In this document: piece after piece, positions 9,148-18,118 of the stretch
How the letters are laid out: each line of letters begins with the position of its first letter
Position numbering within the stretch: position 1 is the first letter of the stretch
Origin: Echinicola pacifica DSM 19836
GTDB taxonomy: Bacteria > Bacteroidota > Bacteroidia > Cytophagales > Cyclobacteriaceae
DNA length: 64,000 nucleotides
Reading direction: 5' to 3'
NCBI RefSeq assembly: GCF_000373245.1
Contig: NZ_KB890750.1
Location: 39,254 to 103,253, forward strand
The notes under the pieces: model-generated
Seen by the model: the letters and a program-made list of their open reading frames with translations, nothing else
The model's database searches: none
What the model was told of the DNA's origin: nothing
Translations under genes and position numbers: made by a program

Positions 9148-9164
9148 TTAAGTCTAAGACTTAA
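9148..9164. promoter_or_regulatory. 17-bp palindrome upstream of the Rieske-glutamate synthase gene
   Basis: TTAAGTCTAAGACTTAA is a perfect 8-bp inverted repeat around one central base, 89 bases before the ATG at 9059. Its place and symmetry suit an operator for a dimeric repressor or activator of the minus-strand Rieske pair. No regulator gene is adjacent. Confidence 0.45.
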
Positions 9165-9306
9165 CAGGCAAGAAAAATCCTACTGGCTTCCTAATGTTAA
9201 AAAGGTACTTTCTGATAAAAAAATAAAGGTCAATTGGGTTTATAGTTACTCTACTAATTCATGATTTTAGCACAAATCCTTTATTTGTCTTAATAGAAAG
9301 CCTTGG

Positions 9307-9663
9307 CTAGGCATGATAATACCTTTCACGGTAGATTTTGCCCTCTTTCCACTCAGTCACCACCACCTGCTCAGAGACCAAGGTGGTTCCATCTTTTAAC
9401 TTCAGGGTCATCACTCCATCATAATAGGAGTGATTTCCATTCACTGCATAATTGCTGACGGTATAGCCAATAAATTCTTCCAATTGGTCTTTGATAAAGT
9501 CCTCCTCCAGTTTGATGCAATAGGCCTTCCCCTTTTTGGGAGGATCATTGGCCTCTCGGAGCTCTACATCCTCATGAAGAAACTTCTCCATGGCTTCTAT
9601 AAAACCTGCTTTTGCCAATAATGCATGAACTTCTTTGAGGTTCTTTTCAATTTGATTTTCCAT
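9307..9663 (-). CDS. SnoaL-like (NTF2-fold) protein
   Basis: A 118-residue cytosolic protein with the size and pattern of the SnoaL-like/NTF2 superfamily: N-terminal helices, 'MEKFLHEDVELRE' in the mouth of the cone, and a C-terminal sheet 'YDGVMTLKLKDGTTLVSEQV' ending 'GKIYRERYYHA'. Members bind or isomerise small hydrophobic molecules, and many have no known function. It lies 248 bases upstream of the Rieske-glutamate synthase gene on the same strand and may share its regulation, but the gap makes one transcript uncertain. Confidence 0.7.
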   Translation of the reverse strand: MENQIEKNLKEVHALLAKAGFIEAMEKFLHEDVELREANDPPKKGKAYCIKLEEDFIKDQLEEFIGYTVSNYAVNGNHSYYDGVMTLKLKDGTTLVSEQVVVTEWKEGKIYRERYYHA

Positions 9664-10336
9664 AGTTATTGTGATATGAATTATTGGTAAACACTGTACG
9701 ATGTTTCAAAATTGAAAATTCTAGTACAGTCTATTTTTTCTTTTATAAATACAATTAGTTTTATGAGAGCCATTTTGGAATTATAACTCTTAATTCAATT
9801 CAAAAGCTATGCATTATGTTTATAATATGCAATTAAACAAGTGTTTGGTTGGCTTAGCCTGAAAAAATACAAATAGGTAACTATTACGTGCTATCTTCTT
9901 AAAGGTAAAAAATTTATATTAAAAATTCTATTAAATTATTTGGTATTAGTAAGTTCTACTCGAGAATATTTGATTTTCCTTGGTGAAAAAAAATAGATTT
10001 GTCCAAAAAAAATAGTACAAGCGCTGGATTATCTGCCGTAAAACAAGAGATAAGATCTGGAGGACTTATAATTGAGGGCAACCATCATAAGCAAAAAGCA
10101 GTATAAGACCAAAGCCCAATTTTAAAACAGCAGCCTAAGGGTGAGGAGAGAGCAGGGTGAAGGAAAATGTGGAATAACCTTAGGTCGAAAATATAGAATT
10201 GATTAATTTGAGTAAAATAAGCTTTTTTACCATTTATAGGGGTTTTCAACTGGGCAACCTATCAGAATCAGGGTAGGACTTCTATAAAAAATGTAAAAAT
10301 CACCTAAATCGATATTTAATTTTTAATATATATAAT
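9664..10336. other. intergenic region between divergent genes, no gene seen
   Basis: About 670 AT-rich bases between the minus-strand SnoaL-like gene and the plus-strand DUF6909-like gene, so it must hold promoters for both. No exact TTTG/TAnnTTTG pair, RNA fold or coding frame was recognised. Confidence 0.5.
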
Positions 10337-12004
10337 ATGCGTACAAGAGCACAAGAGTCCAGAGCAGCCATCGAGCGGCTGTATATCACCATGCGTCACC
10401 TTTTTATGAGGGGCAATTATAAGCCACTTGGAATATCCGGCGAATCACTAATAAGTGCACTACTGGTCTTAAGACCTGAAATTTATGGTTTAGTTACTGA
10501 AGCAGAAAAGGTAGAGTTGGATGGATTACTCTATGTCATGGAGCGCTTACCGCGTGGAATTGAGGAGTGTAGGTATATCCGACTGATAAGCCGTGAAGGG
10601 TACGAGCATTCGGACTTTGAGAAATTGATCCCTAGCAAGAGACGTAGAAATTGCTATAGGGTGGATAAGGACCAGATGTTTGTGGAGATGACCCGTGGCA
10701 AGAGTGATATCTATGATATCCTTACTCACTTGACCTTCTTATATATAGAAGCCGAGAAAATCAGACATAACAGTACAGATAGCAAAGGTCGTATCCATCT
10801 CAACTGGAAGCGGCTGGAGAAGATCGTTGATAAAGTGCAGATGGGAGAGCCTTTTGATTCAGAGGCAGCCTGTTCGTACCTGAGTCACCTTACGGGCAGA
10901 ACCTTTGATGAGACCCAGCAGGCCATCCGCAAATTTGAAAGTAGCAGCAACTCCAATTCTTTATTTTCCATTATTTACCAGTTGGGGAAATTATCCATGG
11001 ATGAGGAAATGCTGCAATTGGATCGAGAAATATCCTTTTCTGCCACGCTCAGAGAGCGCATAGGCCATCACGTATATGGGGAAATGTGGGCAGATAATAT
11101 CAAGTCCATCCTAGACGAAAACGACCTGCTTGGCCGACCGATACATATCATATCGGCGAACTTACACAGTGTGGTCAATACCATCTATGGGCATCAGGCA
11201 TTAGGGCTGAAGGATTTTGCGGCGATAGAGGATGAGGCGAATCTGATCAGTCAGGGGGCCAAAAACCATAAGGCGAAGGAGATCCTAAAATACGCCTCCA
11301 AGCATGGATATATGGAGGTGCCGGATGTGTCTGGAACCAATATCGGCGCTCAGATTATAGATACAGCAAAGATGGATAAAGATACGCTCATCCCGGGAGT
11401 GGAGATCGAGAAGGACCTGAGCAAAAGACCAGTGATCGTGGTGATGGATTATGCCTTTGGTGAGCAAGCCTACGAGTGCTTCGATGAGCTATTGAAACCT
11501 TTTGATAAGGGCCTGAAATCCATCCCACTAGATGTGGTTTCTGCTTCCATCATGGGTAAAGCGGGGATTTTGGAGGGCCAAAAAGGGGACCTGATGATTC
11601 CTGATTCTCACGTGTTTGAGGGAACAGCCGATAATTATCCGTTTAAAAATGCCCTTGACCCAAAAGATTTTGAAGGTTATGGTTTGGGAGTATATGAAGG
11701 CCCTATGATTACAGTCCTGGGGACCTCCTTGCAGAATAAGGATGTCTTGAGTTATTTTATGCAGTCATCATGGAAGGCCATTGGCTTGGAGATGGAGGGA
11801 GCGCATTACCAAAAAGCCCTGCAGTCGGCCAGTAAAATTAGACGAAGTATTCGTAAGAATGTAAAAGTGCTCTATGCCTACTATGCCTCGGATAATCCAC
11901 TGGAAACAGGAAGTACCTTGGCCTCAGGAAGCTTGGGAATGGACGGCGTAAAACCTACCTATCTGATCACGTATAAAATTCTGGAAACATTATTTGCTAA
12001 GTAA
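10337..12004 (+). CDS. DUF6909-like protein with nucleoside-phosphorylase-like C-terminal region
   Basis: A 555-residue cytosolic protein of a type common in Bacteroidota. The N-terminal two thirds are helical and charged ('MRTRAQESRAAIERLYITMR', 'GKSDIYDILTHLTFLYIEAE'). The C-terminal third resembles the phosphorylase/AMP-nucleosidase fold: 'VIVVMDYAFGEQ', 'SIMGKAGILEG', 'DLMIPDSHVFEGTADNY' and 'GLEMEGAHYQKAL', the last like the Met-Glu signature that holds the ribose in nucleoside phosphorylases. Cleavage of a nucleoside or nucleotide N-glycosidic bond is therefore plausible but unproven. The DUF6909 name is from memory of the family. Start is ATG at 10337. A strong terminator follows directly. 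Confidence 0.75.
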   Translation: MRTRAQESRAAIERLYITMRHLFMRGNYKPLGISGESLISALLVLRPEIYGLVTEAEKVELDGLLYVMERLPRGIEECRYIRLISREGYEHSDFEKLIPSKRRRNCYRVDKDQMFVEMTRGKSDIYDILTHLTFLYIEAEKIRHNSTDSKGRIHLNWKRLEKIVDKVQMGEPFDSEAACSYLSHLTGRTFDETQQAIRKFESSSNSNSLFSIIYQLGKLSMDEEMLQLDREISFSATLRERIGHHVYGEMWADNIKSILDENDLLGRPIHIISANLHSVVNTIYGHQALGLKDFAAIEDEANLISQGAKNHKAKEILKYASKHGYMEVPDVSGTNIGAQIIDTAKMDKDTLIPGVEIEKDLSKRPVIVVMDYAFGEQAYECFDELLKPFDKGLKSIPLDVVSASIMGKAGILEGQKGDLMIPDSHVFEGTADNYPFKNALDPKDFEGYGLGVYEGPMITVLGTSLQNKDVLSYFMQSSWKAIGLEMEGAHYQKALQSASKIRRSIRKNVKVLYAYYASDNPLETGSTLASGSLGMDGVKPTYLITYKILETLFAK

Positions 12005-12010
12005 AATCAC

Positions 12011-12046
12011 GATGCCCCTGGAGAATCTGCCAGGGGCATCTGTTTT
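12011..12046 (+). terminator. rho-independent terminator of the DUF6909-like gene
   Basis: A perfect 11-bp stem GATGCCCCTGG (12011-12021) / CCAGGGGCATC (12030-12040) with an 8-base loop, followed by TGTTTTTA. It starts 6 bases after the stop codon. Confidence 0.93.
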
Positions 12047-12511
12047 TATTATGACTAAAGGTTAAATATCGATCTTACCCTGAATAATAGCCTCAAAAAA
12101 GGCTTGTTTTTAGGCAAAACTAAGGTGCTAAGAATGCTTTTTGATGGACATTTCAATAGCTAAAGGAAATTTCTTTAGCTTCTTTATCATTAATACTATT
12201 AGAAATTAAATATATTTGTTAAGCGGGTAGCGAAAAAACAGATTACCATTCGCAGCCACACCCTTAGGATTTACTGAATAGGTACTCTTAATGTACCTTC
12301 AAATAGCCTGGCTGAACAACGGAATACCATTGAACCTGACCATTCAATAGCATGACCCTTGCTGACCTAGCGTCAAGTTCAGAATGGATTGTAATGGAAA
12401 TCAGAAAATAAATTATAGAATAAGTTACAAGCAAAAGTCTTTTTAAGGGGCCACGCCCCAAATATACCCGCAGTAAAGCGACTGATACTTTGGCTTAGAG
12501 AATAGCAAAAT
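12047..12511 (+). promoter_or_regulatory. long leader region of the DEAD-box helicase
   Basis: About 460 non-coding bases. A short GC hairpin (GGGGC at 12447-12451, GCCCC at 12455-12459) lies 52 bases before the start codon in otherwise AT-rich DNA. Long 5' leaders are known for cold-inducible DEAD-box helicase mRNAs in other bacteria. Whether this leader is transcribed is not visible. Confidence 0.3.
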
Positions 12512-13945
12512 ATGACAATTGAAACTTTTGACGGATTTGACTTTCATCCTTCCTTACAGGAGGGCCTGGATGCCATGGGATTCAACAAACCAACGCCCAT
12601 ACAACAGCAGGGCATCCCACAAATATTAAAAGGCAAAGACCTAATCGCCTGTGCCCAAACTGGTACAGGAAAGACTGCCGCTTTTATCTTACCCGTATTG
12701 AATAAAATAGCCCAAGCGGAAAGCAATGAACTGAACACCCTCATCATCGCGCCTACTCGAGAACTCGCCATACAGATAGATCAGCAGATCCAAGGTTTGG
12801 CGTACTTCGTAGGCGTAAGTTCCATCGCCATCTACGGTGGCGGGGATGGCATGGCTTGGGAGCAGCAACGCAAGGCCCTCGAGCAAGGTACCGAAATCGT
12901 CGTGGCAACACCTGGACGACTGATCGCGCTATTGGCCGGAGGCAAAATAAATCTTAACACTCTAAAACACCTGGTTCTCGATGAGGCCGATCGAATGCTG
13001 GATATGGGATTCTCCGATGATATTCTAAAAATCATCAATTACCTTCCCAAAGACCGACAGACGGTGCTTTTCTCTGCGACTATGCCTCCTAAAATACGGC
13101 AGTTTAGCAAGAAAATCCTGAATAACCCTGAGGAAATCAATATTGCGATTAGCAAAACCGCCAAAGGTGTGACCCAGCAGGTGTATATGGTGAATGACGG
13201 TCAAAAGGAACAACTGCTCGAAAGCATCCTTACCCAAAGAAACTATGATGCTGTGATCATCTTTTCCTCCACCAAGGAGAAGGTTAAAAATATCTATAAA
13301 AGCCTTCGTAAGAAATTCCAGATTGAAGCCTTTCACTCCGATTTAGATCAGATGGAAAGAGAGAAAATCATGTCCGAATTCAAAAACAAATCCCTTAAAA
13401 TCCTTATAGGTACCGATATTATTTCCAGAGGGATTGATGTGGAAGGCATTGAGCTGGTGGTGAATTATGATACGCCTGGAGATGCGGAGGATTATGTACA
13501 CCGCGTAGGAAGAACCGCCAGAGCTGACAAAAAAGGGGAGGCCATCACCTTTGTGAATGATAAAGATCTTCATAAACTGCATAAGATTCAGAGCTTAATA
13601 GGCATAGAAATCGAACGCGTACCGCTTCCGGAAGGAATCAGCCCTGGACCGGAATACAAAGAAACCGCTCCCAAAGGAAAAGGAGGAGGAAAATCTTCCT
13701 CTTTCGGAAATAAAAGAAATGGTAATTCCAAAGGTAATGGCGCCAGAAACGCTGGCTCAAAACCTCCGCGCCATAAGAATAATAATCGGTCCAATGGTAA
13801 TGATAGACCTGCAGATAAAGTAACGCAGGAAAGCCCTTCCAGTCATAGTCATCAAGCCGAACCAAAAGCTGCCAGTCCTTCTTCATCTGATGCCCAAAAT
13901 GGGAAATTCAGAGCCCGAAGGAATGTGGCTGATGATAACTCCTAA
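12512..13945 (+). CDS. DEAD-box ATP-dependent RNA helicase (RhlE-like)
   Basis: A 477-residue helicase with all core motifs: Q-motif around F11 to Q31, motif I 'AQTGTGKT' at 48-55, 'PTRELA' at 81-86, 'TPGR', DEAD at 157-160, SAT at 188-190, then in the second RecA domain 'GTDIISRGIDV' and 'HRVGRTAR'. The core ends near residue 370. A 100-residue tail rich in Gly, Lys, Asn, Ser and Arg follows, as in RhlE/CsdA-type helicases where it binds RNA. It unwinds RNA duplexes in ribosome assembly or mRNA turnover. It is monocistronic, with a long leader and its own terminator. Confidence 0.95.
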   Translation: MTIETFDGFDFHPSLQEGLDAMGFNKPTPIQQQGIPQILKGKDLIACAQTGTGKTAAFILPVLNKIAQAESNELNTLIIAPTRELAIQIDQQIQGLAYFVGVSSIAIYGGGDGMAWEQQRKALEQGTEIVVATPGRLIALLAGGKINLNTLKHLVLDEADRMLDMGFSDDILKIINYLPKDRQTVLFSATMPPKIRQFSKKILNNPEEINIAISKTAKGVTQQVYMVNDGQKEQLLESILTQRNYDAVIIFSSTKEKVKNIYKSLRKKFQIEAFHSDLDQMEREKIMSEFKNKSLKILIGTDIISRGIDVEGIELVVNYDTPGDAEDYVHRVGRTARADKKGEAITFVNDKDLHKLHKIQSLIGIEIERVPLPEGISPGPEYKETAPKGKGGGKSSSFGNKRNGNSKGNGARNAGSKPPRHKNNNRSNGNDRPADKVTQESPSSHSHQAEPKAASPSSSDAQNGKFRARRNVADDNS

Positions 13946-13978
13946 TACTAGTATCAAAGCGATATAAATTGCCCTTTT

Positions 13979-14061
13979 AAGGCTGTTTTAAACTCTATTT
14001 TGATGATTCCATCCTGAATGGTATCCCTCAAAAAGAAGGTTTAAGACAGCCTTATTTTTTT
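13979..14061 (+). terminator. terminator after the helicase gene
   Basis: Inverted repeat AAGGCTGTTTTAAAC (13979-13993) / GTTTAAGACAGCCTT (14039-14053), one mismatch, with a 45-base loop that has its own minor pairing, followed by ATTTTTTTG. It lies 33 bases after the helicase stop. Confidence 0.75.
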
Positions 14062-14692
14062 GTATTTACATCTATAGAAAAGATTAACGGTCTCCCAAAG
14101 CTAGGCAAGCTCTCAAACCACCTAGCACGGTGGATGCATTGACTTTTAAACTCGATTCAAGCTCTTCTGAACAGTTAAGTGAGAATATCTCTATTCACAA
14201 ATTCACTATTATCGTAGCTCTTATACTCCAGAGAAAAGGAGCTTTTGAAGTGTACTTGTATCGCTAAAATAAATGGACTTGGAAAAAGTACTTTCTGTAT
14301 TTAATACAAAAAAAACTTTAAAAAAAATTAAAATGATGATTTTTCTCAGTCAGTTAGGGAATCACTTATTATCAATGAGTAAATCCTAGGTTTGAATGAG
14401 TATTCAGATAATGATATAGTATAAAACTGTAATAATATTCTATATAGTGTACTATGTACAATATTATAATTTGCTATTGGCTCATTTTAAAGCTATTTTT
14501 AGTTAAATAACGATGAAAGCCAGTTCGGGTGGTTTAATAAAATCATTGGTGATTTTGGGGAATTGGGAGGGCTTAAACTATAAATATTGAATTTTTTAAA
14601 GAAATATTTATTCTAAGCCATTTTAGGACTGTATTGATATTCAGTTTGATAATTTGATTACTAGTAATAAGAAACTATACTCCGTTATTCTT
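14062..14692 (+). promoter_or_regulatory. upstream region of the contractile injection operon
   Basis: About 630 non-coding, very AT-rich bases before the first injection-system gene. It holds a TAGGTTTG at 14387-14394 that fits the Bacteroidota -7 box TAnnTTTG but has no clear -33 TTTG at the right distance. It also holds a small hairpin (CCACC 14118-14122 / GGTGG 14129-14133) and a large dyad described separately. No gene was seen. Confidence 0.45.
14432..14467. promoter_or_regulatory. 36-bp imperfect dyad in front of the eCIS operon
   Basis: The outer arms ATAATATT (14432-14439) and AATATTAT (14460-14467) and the inner arms ATAGT (14444-14448) and ACTAT (14451-14455) share one centre; 15 of 18 positions pair. 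It lies about 225 bases before the first ATG. It could be a regulator site or an RNA hairpin. AT-richness makes chance pairing more likely than usual. Confidence 0.4.
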
Positions 14693-15286
14693 ATGATTTT
14701 TGAAGTTTTGACCATAATAGCTGGTGAAGTCAATAAGCATTTTGATATTCTGGAATTGGATGAGTCCAGAGTTGTATTAGACAATGTGGCCTTACTGGAA
14801 TCTCGACAGGAAGGAGATGATTCCCTGAGCAATAAGATCGTACTATCCATGATCAACCTCCAGGAGGAGGTCACGCTAAAGAACATTCCCAATCAACGCT
14901 ATGATGGCGAGTCTTTTGTCACCAAAAACCCCGTATTGAACTTAAATCTTTTCTTGATTTTTTGTGCCAATCGCACCAAATACAAAACCTCCCTGAGTGA
15001 CCTATCTAAGATATTGGCTTTTTTTCAAGGCAAAAAGGTTTTCAACCAATCCAATACCGTATTTGACCGAGATTTAGAAGAGATGAATTCGGTGCAGAAT
15101 TTTCATTTCACCATGAACTTATATACCCCGACTTTTGAGGAACTTAACTTTATTTGGGGTACCCTGGGCGGACGCCAATACCCCTCCATTTTCTATAGGC
15201 TAAACGTCATAGAAATAGATAGAGACCTGGTTCAAGCCAAAAAAGGAGTGATATCCACCATCAACAGGACCTATACTCAGGAATAG
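14693..15286 (+). CDS. eCIS cap/terminator protein, DUF4255 (Pvc16/Afp16-like)
   Basis: A 197-residue DUF4255 protein. The family marker is an N-terminal 'FEVLTIIAGEVNKHF', then 'VVLDNVALLES', 'NKIVLSMINLQEEVTLKN', 'NLFLIFCANRTKY', 'LSKILAFFQGKKVFNQ' and 'FTMNLYTPTFEELNFIWGTL'. In Afp and PVC, Afp16/Pvc16 forms the ring that ends tube and sheath growth at the distal end. ATG at 14693 is chosen; a TTG at 14654 would add 13 residues without family similarity. It is the first gene of the injection operon, with 4 bases to the next gene. Confidence 0.88.
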   Translation: MIFEVLTIIAGEVNKHFDILELDESRVVLDNVALLESRQEGDDSLSNKIVLSMINLQEEVTLKNIPNQRYDGESFVTKNPVLNLNLFLIFCANRTKYKTSLSDLSKILAFFQGKKVFNQSNTVFDRDLEEMNSVQNFHFTMNLYTPTFEELNFIWGTLGGRQYPSIFYRLNVIEIDRDLVQAKKGVISTINRTYTQE

Positions 15287-15290
15287 CAGT

Positions 15291-16145
15291 ATGGAATATA
15301 CTTCACAATATCGCCCCTTCTTCAAAATTGAGTTCTATCATCAGTACTTCCTTGATGACGGATTAGCAAGTTTTGCGAGTCTCTCCCCAGCGGATTCAGC
15401 GAGGCAATTAGCTAATTACGACTGGGGAGATATCTTAGCTATTCGGCCGAGTCCAAAATCAGCACAATGGCTGGCGGGAAATCAAATTCTCTTAAAAAAT
15501 ACCGCCCATGGTCTGATGGGCCTGATTAAGGTGAATAGCAATGCTATTAATGAACCTTATATTGATTTGGAGTTAATGGAGGATTTTCAGCTGATAATTA
15601 GCATCCGTGATCCCTTGTTTTATAATTATACAGGGCTGGAGCCGGCAGAAGGGATGATTTTCTTAACTAATAAAATTCCAAGCTTCCCCGCTGCCCATTC
15701 TGTACCCACACTGAGCAGAGCGGCTGATGCACAGATGATTACATCAGATTACCAATTGTCTGCCGAGAATGCGCAATCACTGGACCTGACTTACGGTCAA
15801 AAAGGGCTTTCAAGGGCTCAGATGCTTCTTAACCTCAGCATGCAAGGAGATCAAAGCAATCTAGGATTAATAAATCTAGATGGAACACTCAAGGCCCAGA
15901 TGCCATTATTCCGGGTGCATTTTCCCAATCGCAAAACCATCTGGAAGTATAACCATAGTAGGGATAACTTCATATCTGAGACTAAAGTGGCCTATCCTCT
16001 GACCAGCACGGGGTATATAGATCTTAAGAACCCCTCCGATTTCAATAATCCGCCAACGGATTTTGACAAGTATTCATTTCCTAATCCGACTGCTAGCCAG
16101 ATAATTTATAGAGACAACAAAATTTATTCAGAAATATTCATTTAA
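15291..16145 (+). CDS. unknown eCIS protein between cap and sheath
   Basis: A 284-residue protein I do not recognise by motif. It has no signal peptide or membrane segment. It begins 'MEYTSQYRPFFKIEFYHQYF' and looks mainly beta-stranded, with a hydrophobic middle ('LELMEDFQLIISIRDPLFYNY') and a C-terminal 'PLFRVHFPNRKTIWKY' block. It sits 4 bases behind the DUF4255 cap gene and 12 before the sheath ATG, so it is almost certainly a structural or assembly part. AlgoCIS has an extra 'cap adaptor' at the distal end, and this gene is a reasonable candidate for an equivalent. That is inference from position only. Confidence 0.7.
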   Translation: MEYTSQYRPFFKIEFYHQYFLDDGLASFASLSPADSARQLANYDWGDILAIRPSPKSAQWLAGNQILLKNTAHGLMGLIKVNSNAINEPYIDLELMEDFQLIISIRDPLFYNYTGLEPAEGMIFLTNKIPSFPAAHSVPTLSRAADAQMITSDYQLSAENAQSLDLTYGQKGLSRAQMLLNLSMQGDQSNLGLINLDGTLKAQMPLFRVHFPNRKTIWKYNHSRDNFISETKVAYPLTSTGYIDLKNPSDFNNPPTDFDKYSFPNPTASQIIYRDNKIYSEIFI

Positions 16146-16157
16146 CCCATTTTGATC

Positions 16158-18089
16158 ATGGCAACAACATACAAAACCCCGGGGGTATATATCGAGGAGA
16201 TATCGAAATTTCCCCCCTCAGTAGCGCAGGTGGAGACCGCCATCCCTGCCTTCATAGGCTATACGCAGAAGGCAGTGATTGATGAAATCGATTTTCATTC
16301 CTCAGGAACCGTAAAGCCGATAAAAATCAAGTCATTACCTGAATACGAGTTGTTTTTTGGGGGAGCTCCAGAGCCAACCACCCTAGAGATCAATTTGGAT
16401 GCGAATAATGCGGTGGTGAGCACCACTGTGAATGGAATCAATCTGCTCTATGATTCCCTGCGGATGTTCTATTCCAATGGGGGTGGGGACTGCTATATAG
16501 TGTCTGTTGGGGCGTATAATACCCAAGCCAGCGATGTGGACAAGGGGGATTTACTAGCAGGACTGAAGACCTTAGAGAAAGTGGATCAGCCCACCTTACT
16601 GGTCATTCCAGAGTCGGTCAATCTGCAGGTTGCCGAAGCGGGAGAGGTCCATGCTGCCATGCTGGCCCAATGTAATAAGTTGCAGGATCGATTTTCGGTC
16701 CTTGATCTGGTCAACGGAGACCAGGAAATCACGCCCACGATGGATCCTATACAGGATTTCCGAAATAACGTGGGGATGAATTACCTTAAATACGGAGCAG
16801 CCTATTATCCTTGGCTAAAAACCACCTTGCCCTTCAGCATCTCTTATGAGGCCATCACCAATGCCACTGCTACCAAAGATGGCAGTGCAGTGACCTTAAG
16901 CACCTTATTTAACCAAACTCTGGTCAATGGTATAAATATGATCAATGCAGATATTGTATCTGCAAAAGCCGTCCTGGGCCCAGATAATACTGAAATCACT
17001 AACCGAACAGACCTGGTGGACTATGCAGAGTTGGTCTATGATTACCTAAAGGCCTTCCACGATCTCAGTCCTACCGATGCGGATATCAGCGACCCTAATA
17101 ATGCTGCAGCGATCCATAGCAGGTATTTGGATGCCAGTGGGAACTATCAAGGGCTGGTGCAGACCTTCTATGATTACCTGCACTATAGCGATAATGATAA
17201 TAGTACGGCGAATATTGCCAGTTGGGCAGACCCATTATTAGACTTAGGGCCAGGAAACGGCTTCCATGCTGGGGAGAATTTTTCTAAGTTAACCCTGGCG
17301 GCTCCTACGGCAAGCAACGATATTTTTACCGCCACCCAGACCGCCACCAATGCCACGCCGAGTTTTCGAAGTTTGGTATCCAAGCTCAATGGAATGGTGG
17401 CAAGCTATATCAATGAATTGATCGAAAGTAAAAAACAGAAAGTGGAATCCCTGGAGCAGCTGGATCCAGTCTATACTTCCATCATCACTGCGATCAGCAA
17501 AAAAGGCGTGGTGCTACCTCCAAGTGGAGCTATGGTAGGCGTCTATGCCGCCGTGGATAGTAATAGCGGGGTATGGAAAGCTCCAGCAAATGTCAGCATC
17601 ACTGCCGTGAAGGGCCCAGCCGTGAATATCACGCATGAAGAACAGCAAAGCATGAATGTGGATGTGGATGCTGGAAAGTCCATCAATGCTATAAGGACCT
17701 TTACCGGCAAAGGAACCATGGTCTGGGGAGCTCGGACTCTGGCAGGAAACGACAAGGAATGGAGATTTGTACCTGTACGCCGCTTCTTCATCATGGCGGA
17801 GGAATCGATCAAGAAAGCCTCTGAGCAATTTGTATTTGAAGGAAATGACGGCAATACCTGGGTCAGAGTCCGAGCCATGATAGAGAACTTCCTTACCCTT
17901 CAGTGGAGAGCGGGAGCCTTGGCAGGAGCCAAAGCAGAACATGCTTTCTATGTGAAAGTAGGTCTGGGACATACCATGACCTCTCAGGATATTCTAGATG
18001 GGATTATGAATGTGGAAATAGGATTGGCCGTGGTAAGACCCGCAGAGTTTATCATATTGAAATTTTCTCACAAAATGCAAGAATCTTAA
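16158..18089 (+). CDS. contractile sheath protein (Pvc2-4-like)
   Basis: A 643-residue phage-tail sheath protein. The N-terminus 'YKTPGVYIEEISKFPPSVAQ' is the classic sheath handshake region. The C-terminal domain 'KGTMVWGARTLAGNDKEWRF' to 'VPVRRFFIMAEESIKKASE' and the last strand region near 'PAEFIILKFSHKM' are strongly conserved in sheaths of PVC, Afp, R-pyocins and phages. The sheath surrounds the tube and contracts to drive it through the target envelope. The middle third is variable and surface-exposed in relatives. Only one sheath gene is present, whereas PVC has three. ATG at 16158 is taken; the TTG at 16152 adds only two residues. Confidence 0.96.
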   Translation: MATTYKTPGVYIEEISKFPPSVAQVETAIPAFIGYTQKAVIDEIDFHSSGTVKPIKIKSLPEYELFFGGAPEPTTLEINLDANNAVVSTTVNGINLLYDSLRMFYSNGGGDCYIVSVGAYNTQASDVDKGDLLAGLKTLEKVDQPTLLVIPESVNLQVAEAGEVHAAMLAQCNKLQDRFSVLDLVNGDQEITPTMDPIQDFRNNVGMNYLKYGAAYYPWLKTTLPFSISYEAITNATATKDGSAVTLSTLFNQTLVNGINMINADIVSAKAVLGPDNTEITNRTDLVDYAELVYDYLKAFHDLSPTDADISDPNNAAAIHSRYLDASGNYQGLVQTFYDYLHYSDNDNSTANIASWADPLLDLGPGNGFHAGENFSKLTLAAPTASNDIFTATQTATNATPSFRSLVSKLNGMVASYINELIESKKQKVESLEQLDPVYTSIITAISKKGVVLPPSGAMVGVYAAVDSNSGVWKAPANVSITAVKGPAVNITHEEQQSMNVDVDAGKSINAIRTFTGKGTMVWGARTLAGNDKEWRFVPVRRFFIMAEESIKKASEQFVFEGNDGNTWVRVRAMIENFLTLQWRAGALAGAKAEHAFYVKVGLGHTMTSQDILDGIMNVEIGLAVVRPAEFIILKFSHKMQES

Positions 18090-18118
18090 TTAACCTAGCC
18101 ACTTAAACAGCAGAAATC

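Noticed and set aside
14387..14394. TAGGTTTG as the eCIS promoter
   Set aside because: Fits the -7 box but no -33 TTTG lies 17-20 bases upstream; not called as a promoter.
14654..14692. TTG start for the DUF4255 protein
   Set aside because: The DUF4255 similarity starts at the ATG at 14693.
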